A program made the translations under genes and the position numbers. 64,000 nucleotides of DNA from Actinacidiphila yeochonensis CN732 (GTDB taxonomy: Bacteria; Actinomycetota; Actinomycetes; Streptomycetales; Streptomycetaceae): the NCBI RefSeq assembly GCF_000745345.1, contig NZ_JQNR01000003.1, forward strand, positions 682,001-746,000. The letters run 5' to 3'. Positions 55,169-63,254 of the stretch are shown in pieces; the stretch's first letter is position 1, and the number at the start of each line of letters is the position of its first letter. The notes beneath the pieces were generated by a model. The model saw only the letters and a list, made by a program, of their open reading frames with translations, was not told where the DNA came from and did not search any database.

Positions 55169-57137
55169 AACGGCTCCTCTCCCTCCTCCGGCGGCGGCCC
55201 GTCCCCGCGCAGCCACTCCTCGACGAACCGCACGTAGGCGTCCACCGCCCGCTCCGCCCCGGCGACGTCGCAGGGCCGGGCGGCGAGCAGGCCGGCGGCC
55301 CGCTCGTACAGCTCCTCGGCGGCCAGGTCCTCGCGCCGCGCGACCCCCTTGTAGAGCACCTGGTAGCCGGAGAGCAGCCCGGCCAGCTCCGCGCGCCGCT
55401 CGGTCAGCACCGACAGGCGGGTGACGGCCTCCCGCAGCCTCCGCTCGGCGCGCAGGGCCGTCCGGTCGTACCGGCCCAACGCCGGGTCCAGGCCCATCCC
55501 GGCCGCCTCGCCGGCGCCGCCGGACATCGTGGCGAGCACGGCCTCCGCCCGGGACAGCGCGCGCAGCGCCCGCCCGCAGTCAGCCCGGACCTCGGCCATC
55601 CCCCGCTCCAGCCGGGCGGCGAGCGGCCCGACGGCCTCGGTGAGCCGCGCCACCACGGCGGCCTGCCGCTGCTGGCTCGGCTCGATCACCAACTGGCTCC
55701 AGGCGCGTGCGAAGTGCTCGCCCTCGCCGCGGAACACCAGCAGCAGCCGGTCGCCGCGGGTGCGCAGGGCGGCCAGCACGTCCAGCAGCGAGCCGGGGTC
55801 GGCGGCCTCGTCCACGCCGGTGACGGCCAGGACGAGCGACCCGGCCACGGAGAGGACGGCCTCCTCCGGCGTCCGGCCCGCGCCGGCGGACAGGCCCAGC
55901 CGGTCGGCCACCCGGTCGACGAGCCAGCGGGTGGGACGTCCGGACATGTCGACGGCCAGGTCGAGGCTGCCGGGCGGCGGCACCTGCTCCGGGTCGGGGC
56001 CGGTCTCCTCGGGCCGCAGTTCACGGTCTGCCAGCAGCACGGCGCGGCGCAGTGTGGCCAGCCGGACCCGGTCCCCGGGCCGGACCACGGAGATCTTGAC
56101 CTGGCCGCCGTCGCCGTGCCGCTCCGGCCGGGCCGTCATGGACGGCGCCATGCCGGGCGGGGCCGCGCCCGGCGGGGCATGGGGCCGGAGGGCGGGCCGG
56201 GCGTCGGGCCAGGCGTGCGGCCAAGCGTCGGGCCGGACATCGGGCCTGACATCGGGCCTGACATCGGGGTCGCCGCGGAACCAGTCGGCCAGGCGGCGGG
56301 CGAAAGCGGGGTCGACGAGGCCGGGGACCTCGCGTCCCACCGCGTACAGACGCGCGTCGACGGCTCGCGGGCCCAGCGTGGAGCCGGCCGTACGGGCCAG
56401 GTGGCGCACCACGGACTCGGCCGGGCACAGGTAAGGCGTGAACGCCGTGGCCGGCTCCCACTCGGTTCCGGCAGCCCCCGGCAGGACGACGCCGGCCAGC
56501 CGGCCGGTGTCCGCGTCGGCCGCGCCCGCGCCCGCGTACCCCGGGGCCAGGGGGCCGGCCGCGACCAGCAGCACCCGGCCGTCGTCGCAGCCGCCCGCGC
56601 CCGGACCGGTGGCGGTGGACGCCCAGGTGCCCGCCCCCTCCAGCCGCGGGAAGCCGTAGACGCGCAACCGCCGGCCCGGGACCGCGCCCCGCGCCAGCGG
56701 CATGGCGGCGCCGGGCGGCCCGGGCGGTCGAGCCGCACCAGGGCCACCCCGCCGACGCCCGGCGGGCACACCTCCTCAGCCACCCCGCCGACGGAAGCGG
56801 GGCCGCCGGGCGGAGCCCGGTGACCGCCCGCGGCGGTGCCCTGCGCGGCCACGGCGGAAGAGGCGGCGGGGGAAGAGACGGTGGCGGAAGAGGCGGTGGC
56901 CGAGGGACGCGGGCCGCCCGCGAGGAAGGCGCCCGCGGGTACGGCAGCGGCATCGGCACCGCTGAACTCCACGGTCACACGCTCGCCGCGGGCCACCACG
57001 CGGGCGCTGGTGAGTACCCATTCCGGCTCGATGAGCACCCCGGCCCCGGCGACCGTCCCGTCGCCGCGCCGCACCCGTACCGCCCAGGCCGGCACCTGCC
57101 AGGAGTGCGCTCCGCCGAATCCCCCATCGGCCTCCAT
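55165..57137 (-). CDS. Trypsin-fold pseudoprotease with degenerate NTPase-like and helical C-terminus (frame broken near 56714)
   Basis: ATG 57137 begins MEADGGFGGAHSWQVPAWAV, a trypsin-like start that leads to GVALVRLDRPGR. There the frame shifts, and PLARGAVPGRRLRVYGFPR continues one base over to the stop at 55165. Adding one base at the C-run (GGG on the plus strand near 56713-56715) gives 657 aa. The catalytic His is replaced (VLTSARVV instead of TAAH), the Asp by Gly (GVALVRL) and the Ser region reads APGYAGAG in place of GDSGGP, so it is very probably inactive. A repeated PDVRPDVRPDV linker, a domain with LVLAVTGVDEAADPG resembling a Walker-B strand but no P-loop, and a helical C-terminus follow. 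First gene of the operon, leaderless. Confidence 0.8.
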
Positions 57138-57143
57138 ACCAGC

Positions 57144-57149
57144 ACTGTA
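57144..57149 (-). promoter_or_regulatory. -10 element TACAGT, leaderless start of the kinase operon
   Basis: TACAGT on the minus strand ends 6 nt before ATG 57137. About 10 bp upstream is the palindrome TGACGTCA within ACGTGACGTCAGG (57150-57165), a candidate operator. Confidence 0.6.
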
Positions 57150-57320
57150 CGCCTGACGTCACGTCATGTCGGCTTCCTGGTGGAGGAATCACCCCCTACG
57201 CGACCCAACGGCCCACCCGAAGACGGCACACCGGCACCCCTGCGGACGGCCGTCGGGGAACAGCCCACCGGACGGCCACACCAGGATCGACCAGGCTCCT
57301 CAGCCGAGGGTCGGGGCCCG

Positions 57321-57506
57321 CTACCCGCCGCGGGCCCGGCGGAGGCAGCCCCACGCGGCGAGCGCGAAGAGCACCGCGAGCAGAAACCCGCCGATCCCCC
57401 CGCCGAACCGCTCCGCGCCGACCGCCGCGCCCACCGCGAGGAAGGCGAAGGCCGCGCCGAAGAGCACTGCCACGGCCTGCCGCCGACGTCCTCTGCTCCT
57501 GCCCAC
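57321..57506 (-). CDS. Small two-helix membrane protein upstream of the kinase operon
   Basis: 61 aa from GTG 57506. The basic N-terminus GRSRGRRRQ precedes two hydrophobic helices (VAVLFGAAFAFLAVGAAVG and GGFLLAVLFALAAWGCL) and an Arg-rich end. The family is not recognised. It lies 184 bp upstream of the pseudoprotease gene on the same strand, with its own -10 element, so it is not clearly part of that operon. Confidence 0.6.
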   Translation of the reverse strand: MGRSRGRRRQAVAVLFGAAFAFLAVGAAVGAERFGGGIGGFLLAVLFALAAWGCLRRARGG

Positions 57507-57512
57507 ACGCCG

Positions 57513-57518
57513 ACCCTA
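57513..57518 (-). promoter_or_regulatory. -10 element TAGGGT, leaderless start of small membrane gene
   Basis: TAGGGT on the minus strand ends 6 nt before GTG 57506. Confidence 0.5.
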
Positions 57519-57735
57519 CGCCCCACCAGGCCCGCCCGGCAGCGGCAACCACGGTGACGCACCGGCCCGATGGAGATCGACGACCGGGCCGTCGTCGTGG
57601 ATGGCCCGAACGAGCCCGGGCGCACTCCTCCCCGCGACACGCCCACGCCCACGCCCACGGCTACAGCTGCCAGTGGCACGACCACCGCAATCCCCATCAC
57701 CACCACCAGCACGGCCGGGCACCTCATCCAGGCGG

Positions 57736-58052
57736 CGGAGAACGGAACGCCAGCGCGCCGGACTGCACCACCTGACCCGTCAACTGCTCGTCGTCGATGT
57801 CGAGGGCAACGGCGCGGCCCCGCCGGACCTGGCGGAGGTCACCGCCCTGTCCGTTCGCAACGGCCGTCCGGACACAAGCACCGCCGGAGCGCGGCTGATC
57901 CGCCCTCCCCGGCCGGTCACGCCCTTCGCGGCCCGGGCGCACGGTCCGACGAACGCCACCCCGGCCCCCTGCCCGACGCGGCCGGAGGTCTCAGGCAGGT
58001 GCGCGGGCTCCCGGGTACCGCGTGGAGCGCCGCGCACAACGCGCACGCCCCT
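57736..58052 (+). pseudogene. Remnant of a DnaQ-like (DEDDh) exonuclease gene
   Basis: The plus strand reads LLVVDVEGNG near 57787 (the D-x-E active-site motif), then ARLIRPPRPVTPFAARAHGPTN, typical of exonuclease/RNase T proteins. At about 57978 the frame shifts by one base and continues as VRGLPGTAWSAAHNAH, matching the next conserved block. No start codon with a ribosome site lies in front, and after 58052 the family pattern is lost, so the gene is truncated at both ends. The rest of 57507-58334 holds no other gene. Confidence 0.6.
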
Positions 58053-58297
58053 TCCCCTTCCCGGCGCACGGCACCCTCCGCTTCCTTCGGCCGCCCCGCC
58101 CGGGGTTCTCCGCCACTCCACGTCCTCGTCCTCGCCCAGGCGCCCGCCGCTGGCAGCGCGTCACGTCCCCGCCCCGCCGATGGCCGGTAGGCCACGAGGG
58201 CGACCGCTCACCGGCGGCAAGATCATCAGCCGTTCGGGCCGGCAGCGGACAGGCAACGGGCCGGCGAGCGGTCCTCAGCCCCCGGAAACGCCGGAAA

Positions 58298-58326
58298 CCC
58301 CAGGCGACTTGTGGTCTGGCCTGGGG
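58298..58326 (-). terminator. Hairpin downstream of tRNA-Met
   Basis: On the minus strand the 8-bp stem CCCCAGGC/GCCTGGGG closes a 13-nt loop and is followed by TTT, 9 nt after the tRNA end. Confidence 0.7.
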
Positions 58327-58334
58327 TCCTTCGG

Positions 58335-58408
58335 TAGGGCGGGTGGGGCTCGAACCCACGACCGACGGATTATGAGTCCGCTGCTCTAACCGGCTGAGCT
58401 ACCGCCCC
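58335..58408 (-). tRNA. tRNA-Met (anticodon CAT, elongator type)
   Basis: 74-nt cloverleaf on the minus strand. The acceptor starts GGGGCGG, the D-arm is GCTCAGCCGGTTAGAGC, the anticodon loop is CTCATAA in a GCGGA/TCCGT stem, and the T-loop is TTCGAGC. It lacks the initiator A1-C72 type features. tRNA-Ile2 (lysidine) also has CAT and cannot be fully excluded. The CCA is not encoded; CC follows the discriminator. Confidence 0.9.
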
Positions 58409-58645
58409 TTGACGGCGTGGCGTGTTCGCCGTCTGCCGCAGCATAGCTGCTCATACGATCTGTCGCCCTCGCGGGTGTAAGGAAGGGGTGCGCGGTGGAC
58501 GCGCGGGGCCCCGGGGCTCGGGCGGACGGTCCGGGGACGGCGGAGGTGGAGCCGGAGGCGGGAGCCGGACCGGGACGGGCCAGGGCCGGGAGCGGACGGG
58601 ACCGGTGCCGGAGCCGACGCGCAGGTCCACGGGGGACCAGCACAG

Positions 58646-58668
58646 AAAAGGACCCCCGAAGGAGTCCT
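58646..58668 (-). terminator. Intrinsic terminator after tandem tRNA-Asn genes
   Basis: On the minus strand AGGACTCC-TTCG-GGGGTCCT forms an 8-bp stem with a UUCG tetraloop, one G-U pair, and a following T-run. Confidence 0.85.
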
Positions 58669-58677
58669 GATCCAGAG

Positions 58678-58750
58678 CTCCCCCGACTGGACTCGAACCA
58701 GTAACCTGCCGGTTAACAGCCGGCTGCTCTGCCAATTGAGCTACAGGGGA
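58678..58750 (-). tRNA. tRNA-Asn (anticodon GTT), copy 1
   Basis: 73-nt cloverleaf: acceptor TCCCCTG/CGGGGGA, anticodon loop CTGTTAA in a GCCGG/CCGGC stem, T-loop TTCGAGT, discriminator G. Identical to the copy at 58756. Confidence 0.95.
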
Positions 58751-58755
58751 CCGCG

Positions 58756-58828
58756 CTCCCCCGACTGGACTCGAACCAGTAACCTGCCGGTTAACAGCCG
58801 GCTGCTCTGCCAATTGAGCTACAGGGGA
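58756..58828 (-). tRNA. tRNA-Asn (anticodon GTT), copy 2
   Basis: Same 73-nt sequence as copy 1, only 5 nt upstream of it in the direction of transcription. The two are clearly cotranscribed, with the terminator after copy 1. Confidence 0.95.
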
Positions 58829-59039
58829 ATGCACTGCGTGCACCGAATGCACCCGCCGAGATGTTCCCGGAGGGCGCCTGACCGGTGCGACACATACATT
58901 AGCGCAAGTGGGGGGGTGCTTCGCCAACCGCTTGCGCGAGGGTCGAACCCGGCGACGGAGGGTAGGCGCCAAGGAGGCCCCGGGCACCCGCCCGGGGCGG
59001 CCACAAGGAAGCCAGCAGGCCACAAGGAAGGGTGGAGCC

Positions 59040-59336
59040 ATGCGCTACCGGCTGACGTTCATCACCGGGGCACTGATCGGCTTCGTGCTCGGCGCCCGGG
59101 CCGGGCGGGAGCGGTACGAGCAGCTCCGGGGTGCCGCCCGCAAGGTCGCCCAGAACCCGGCGGTCCGCAACACCGCCGAGAGCGCCGTCCAGCAGGGCCG
59201 GACCGCCGCGGTGAAGGCCGGCCACAGCATGTCCGCCAAGGTCGGGGACCGTATGCCGGAGGCACTGGCCGGGCGGCTGCGGGCCGGCCGCAACGGCCAC
59301 GCGCCCGAGGACGACTGGGGCACCTCGAACACCTGA
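59040..59336 (+). CDS. YtxH-like small membrane protein
   Basis: 98 aa from ATG 59040 after GGTGGAG. One N-terminal helix (LTFITGALIGFVLGARAG) is followed by the typical RERYEQLRGAARKVAQNPAVRN and an amphipathic helix. The protein is of the YtxH-like family, which is widely present and linked to general stress, without known activity. Confidence 0.85.
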   Translation: MRYRLTFITGALIGFVLGARAGRERYEQLRGAARKVAQNPAVRNTAESAVQQGRTAAVKAGHSMSAKVGDRMPEALAGRLRAGRNGHAPEDDWGTSNT

Positions 59337-59500
59337 GCGGACGGCGACGGGGCGGGCCGGGGTACGTGCCCAGGCCCGCCCGCTGCCTCCCAGGTGAGGA
59401 CCCGTCCCGGAAACGGGCCGCTCCCGGGCTGGGACCCGTCCCGGGTGGAGTAGGGACGGAGTGCGGCGCGCCACCCTCGCCGTACGGCATCATCAGCGGC

Positions 59501-60952
59501 ATGGGGAAAGTCGCTGGTATAGACAGCTCGGCCGCCGGCACCACGATCGTCGTCTGCGACACCGACACCGGTGCCGTCCTGCGGCGGGGCCACGCCCCGC
59601 ACCCGGCGGGCGAGGGCGACCGGCCGGCCGAGGACGGGGCCGATCCGGAGACGTGGCTGCTCTCCCTGGGCGACGCGGCGACGGGGGGCGTCCTGGAGGG
59701 CGTGCAGGCGATCGGCATCTCGGGCCAGCGGCAGGGCCTGGTCGCGCTGGACGCGGGCGGGGTCACCGTGCGGCCCGCGCTGCCGCGCGGCGACCGGCGG
59801 GCCCAGGGCCAGGCCGCCGACCTGGTCGACGAGCTGGGCGGACCGGCCGCCTGGACCGAGGCGGTGGGCGCCGTACCGCAGGCCGCGCACCCGGTGGCGA
59901 AGCTGCGCTGGCTGGCCCAGCACGAACCGGCCGCGGCCCAGCGGGTCGCGGAGGTGATGCTGCCGCACGACTGGCTGGTGTGGCAGCTGCTGGGCCGCCC
60001 GGCCCGGCGCACCACCGACCGGGGCGACGCCTCGGGCACCGGCTACTGGTCGCCGTCCACCGGCGAGTACCGCGCGGACCTGGTGGAGCGGGCCCTCGGC
60101 CACGGCGTCCGGCTGCCGGACGTACTGGCGGCCGCCGAGCCGGCCGGGCAGACCCCCGAGGGCCTGCTGATCTCGGCCGGCACCGGCGACACCATGGCCG
60201 CCGCCCTCGGGCTGGGCCTCGGCCCCGGTGACGCGGTGGTCTCGCTGGGCGCGGGCGGCACCGTCTTCGCCGTCACCGAGGAGGCGCTGAAGGACCCCAC
60301 CGGCACCGTCTCCGGGTACGCCGACGCGACCGGCCGGCACCTGCCCACGGTGCAGGTGCGCAACGCGGTGCGGACCCTGCGCGGCGCCGCCGAACTGCTC
60401 GGCACCGACCTGCCGGGGCTGTCCGAGCTCGCCCTCGCCTCCACGCCGGGCTCCTACGGCCTCGTCCTGCTGCCCTACCTGGAGGGCGAGCGGACGCCGG
60501 ACCTGCCGCACACCGCCGGCACCCTGGCCGGGCTGCGGCGGGAGTCGATGAAGCCCGAGCACCTGGCCAGGGCGGCCTTCGAGGGCATGCTGTGCGCCCT
60601 GGCCGACGCGCTCGACGTGCTGCGGCGCAAGGGTGCCGAGGTGCGCCGGGTGGTCCTCCTGGGCGCGGCGGCCGAACTGTCCGCCGTCCAGGTGATCGCG
60701 CCGCCCGTGTTCGGCGTGCCGGTCGTCGTCCCGGCGCCGGCGGAGTACGCGGCGCTGGGCGCCGCCCGGCAGGCGGCATGGTCGCTGGGCGCGGTGCTGG
60801 GGTCCCGGCCGCACACCGAGCCCCCCGCGTGGACGACGCCGGAGGCGCTGGTCCGCGAGCCGGGCGAGGACGCGGCGGTCGGCGCGGCGGTGCGCCAGCA
60901 GTTCCGGTCGGTTCGGGACACCACCCACCCGGGTGCCTTCGGCGACCTCTGA
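59501..60952 (+). CDS. FGGY-family sugar kinase (xylulokinase-like)
   Basis: 483 aa. It begins GKVAGIDSSAAGTTIVVCD with the phosphate-1 motif. ISGQRQGLVAL near residue 70, DWLVWQLLG near 160, GTGDTMAAALGLGLGPGDAV near 230 and the adenosine motif LLGAAAELSAVQVIA near 385 follow. It probably phosphorylates a pentulose. No xylose isomerase or transporter genes are adjacent. ATG 59501 has no clear ribosome site; CATCAT 7 nt upstream could act as a leaderless -10. Confidence 0.9.
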   Translation: MGKVAGIDSSAAGTTIVVCDTDTGAVLRRGHAPHPAGEGDRPAEDGADPETWLLSLGDAATGGVLEGVQAIGISGQRQGLVALDAGGVTVRPALPRGDRRAQGQAADLVDELGGPAAWTEAVGAVPQAAHPVAKLRWLAQHEPAAAQRVAEVMLPHDWLVWQLLGRPARRTTDRGDASGTGYWSPSTGEYRADLVERALGHGVRLPDVLAAAEPAGQTPEGLLISAGTGDTMAAALGLGLGPGDAVVSLGAGGTVFAVTEEALKDPTGTVSGYADATGRHLPTVQVRNAVRTLRGAAELLGTDLPGLSELALASTPGSYGLVLLPYLEGERTPDLPHTAGTLAGLRRESMKPEHLARAAFEGMLCALADALDVLRRKGAEVRRVVLLGAAAELSAVQVIAPPVFGVPVVVPAPAEYAALGAARQAAWSLGAVLGSRPHTEPPAWTTPEALVREPGEDAAVGAAVRQQFRSVRDTTHPGAFGDL

Positions 60953-61517
60953 GCCGCCCGGGGGACCCGTCCGGCGTGTCGCGTCCGGTGCGAGCACCGC
61001 GCGAGGGTGCCCGTGCGTAGGCGCCAAGGAGTCCCCAACGGGCGGCCGTACGGGGACGTCGTACGCGGACGTCGTACGGGAGCCGGGGGCCGGGGAACCG
61101 GGGGCCGGGGCCGCTCCGGGCCGGTCCCGCACGCCACGCGCCGTCGGGGCCCGGGGGCCCGGCTGCCCCGGGCCCGCGGCAGCCGGGGACGCCGGGTCCC
61201 CGTTCGGTGCGTGCCGAGGGACGTAACGCTCTGACAGGTCCGGGCGATAGGGTGATCCGCCGCCGGGCACCTCCAGGCACCGCCGGCACCAGGCCGCACA
61301 GCACGTGGCTCAACCCGGCGGGGCAGCCCGGCGTCCTTCCCGTCGGCGTCCGAGCCACCCCCCTGCCCGGACACGGCCCGACCCGCCTGACACCGACCCC
61401 GCCCACCCCCGCCCCTGAGCCCTCCCCTCCCCCGCAGCCACCGCGAACCGGCCGGCCCGTAGCCGTGAAGCCGTCCCCGTAGCCGCCCGTAGCCGCCCCG
61501 ATCCCGAGGAAGCCCGC
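60953..61517 (+). promoter_or_regulatory. Control region upstream of the ABC exporter
   Basis: 565 bp without a gene. It contains nested inverted/direct copies of GGACGTCGTACG at 61050-61080, a GGGGGCCGGGG repeat block at 61083-61110, and an A/T-richer GTAACGCTCTGACAGG...GATAGGGT segment at 61220-61255 that may hold a promoter. The rest up to 61517 is Pro-codon-like low complexity. Confidence 0.4.
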
Positions 61518-63254
61518 GTGCTGATCCGACTCCTGCGGTCCCATCTGCGGCCGTACAAGCGACCTATCGGCCTGCTGGTCGTCCTCCAGCTGCTGTCGAC
61601 CATCGGCGCCCTGTACCTGCCCACCCTCAACGCCGACATCATCGACAACGGGGTGGTCAAGGGCGACACCGGCTACATCCTGGGCATGGGCGGGGTGATG
61701 CTCGGTGTGACCGTCGGGCAGATGGTCTGCGCGATCGGCGCGGTCTACTTCGGCGCCCGCACCGCGATGTCGCTCGGCCGCGACGTGCGCAAGTCCGTCT
61801 TCGACCAGGTGCAGCGGTTCTCCGCCCGCGAGGTCGGCCGGTTCGGGGCGCCGTCGCTGATCACCCGCACCACCAACGACGTGCAGCAGGTGCAGATGCT
61901 GGTGCTGATGAGCTTCACGCTCATGGTGTCGGCGCCGATCATGTGCGTCGGCGGCATCATCATGGCGCTGGGCCAGGACGTGCCGCTGTCCTCGCTGCTG
62001 CTGGCCGTGGTGCCGGTGCTGGGCGTGGCGGTCAGCCTGATCGTCCGGCGGATGCGCCCGCTGTTCCGGACGATGCAGAAGCGCGTCGACACCGTCAACC
62101 GGGTGCTGCGCGAGCAGATCACCGGGATCCGGGTGATCCGGGCGTTCGTCAAGGACGACTACGAGCAGCGCCGCTTCGGCGGTGCCAACGACGAGTTGTC
62201 CGCCGTGTCCCTGGCCACCGGCCGGCTGATGGCTCTGATGTTCCCGACCGTGATGGCGATCGTGAACTTCTCCAGCGTGGCCGTGCTGTGGTTCGGCGCC
62301 CACCGGATCGACAGCGGCGGGATGCAGGTGGGCGCGCTGACCGCGTTCCTCAGCTACCTGATGCAGATCCTGATGTCGGTGATGATGGCCACCTTCATGT
62401 TCATGATGGTGCCGCGCGCCGAGGTGTGCGCCGAGCGGATACAGGAGGTGCTCGACACCGAGTCGAGCGTGGCGCCCCCGGCCGCACCGGTGACCAAGCT
62501 GCTGCGCCACGGCCACCTGCTGCTGGACGACGTCGACTTCGCCTACCCGGGCGCCGAGGCCGCGGTGCTGCGCGGGGTGCGCCTGGAGGCCCGGCCGGGC
62601 CGGACGACGGCGGTGATCGGCTCCACCGGCAGCGGCAAGTCGACCCTGCTCGGCCTGGTGCCGCGGCTGTACGACGCGACGGGCGGCCGAGTGCTCGTGG
62701 ACGGCGAGGACGTCGCCCGGCTCGAACCGGAGCTGCTGGCGCGGACCGTGGGGCTGGTGCCGCAGAAGCCGTACCTGTTCTCGGGCACCGTGGCCAGCAA
62801 CCTGCGGTACGGGCGGCCCGACGCCACCGACGAGGAGCTGTGGCACGCCCTGGAGGTGGCGCAGGCCAAGGACTTCGTGGAGAAGCTGGAGGGCGGCCTG
62901 GACGCCCCGATCGCGCAGGGCGGCGGCAACGTCTCCGGCGGGCAGCGGCAGCGGCTGGCCATCGCCCGCTGCCTGGTGCGCAAGCCGGAGATCTACCTGT
63001 TCGACGACTCCTTCTCCGCGCTCGACTACGCCACCGACGCGGCCCTGCGCAAGGCGCTGGCCCGGGAGACGGCGGAGGCGACGGTGGTGATCGTCGCCCA
63101 GCGGGTGTCCACCATCCGCGACGCCGACAGCATCGTCGTCCTCGACGAGGGCCGGGTCGTCGGTGCCGGCACCCACGCCGAGCTGATGGCGGGCAACGAC
63201 ACGTACCGGGAGATCGTGCTGTCCCAGCTGACGGAACAGGAGGCGGCGGCGTGA
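61518..63254 (+). CDS. ABC exporter subunit with degenerate catalytic site
   Basis: 578 aa: a six-helix exporter membrane domain (about 15-310) and an ATPase (about 340-575). Walker A is GSTGSGKST and the signature is VSGGQRQR. In Walker B the residue that should be the catalytic Glu is Asp followed by Ser (LFDDSFSALD rather than DEPTSALD). This is the pattern of the non-canonical half of heterodimeric exporters. GTG 61518 follows GAGGAAG. It overlaps the next ABC gene by GTGA. Confidence 0.93.
   Translation: MLIRLLRSHLRPYKRPIGLLVVLQLLSTIGALYLPTLNADIIDNGVVKGDTGYILGMGGVMLGVTVGQMVCAIGAVYFGARTAMSLGRDVRKSVFDQVQRFSAREVGRFGAPSLITRTTNDVQQVQMLVLMSFTLMVSAPIMCVGGIIMALGQDVPLSSLLLAVVPVLGVAVSLIVRRMRPLFRTMQKRVDTVNRVLREQITGIRVIRAFVKDDYEQRRFGGANDELSAVSLATGRLMALMFPTVMAIVNFSSVAVLWFGAHRIDSGGMQVGALTAFLSYLMQILMSVMMATFMFMMVPRAEVCAERIQEVLDTESSVAPPAAPVTKLLRHGHLLLDDVDFAYPGAEAAVLRGVRLEARPGRTTAVIGSTGSGKSTLLGLVPRLYDATGGRVLVDGEDVARLEPELLARTVGLVPQKPYLFSGTVASNLRYGRPDATDEELWHALEVAQAKDFVEKLEGGLDAPIAQGGGNVSGGQRQRLAIARCLVRKPEIYLFDDSFSALDYATDAALRKALARETAEATVVIVAQRVSTIRDADSIVVLDEGRVVGAGTHAELMAGNDTYREIVLSQLTEQEAAA

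Noticed and set aside
58678..58828. Tandem tRNA-Asn genes as att duplication of an integrated element
   Set aside because: The copies are full and identical with 5 nt between and no element inside. This is ordinary tRNA duplication.
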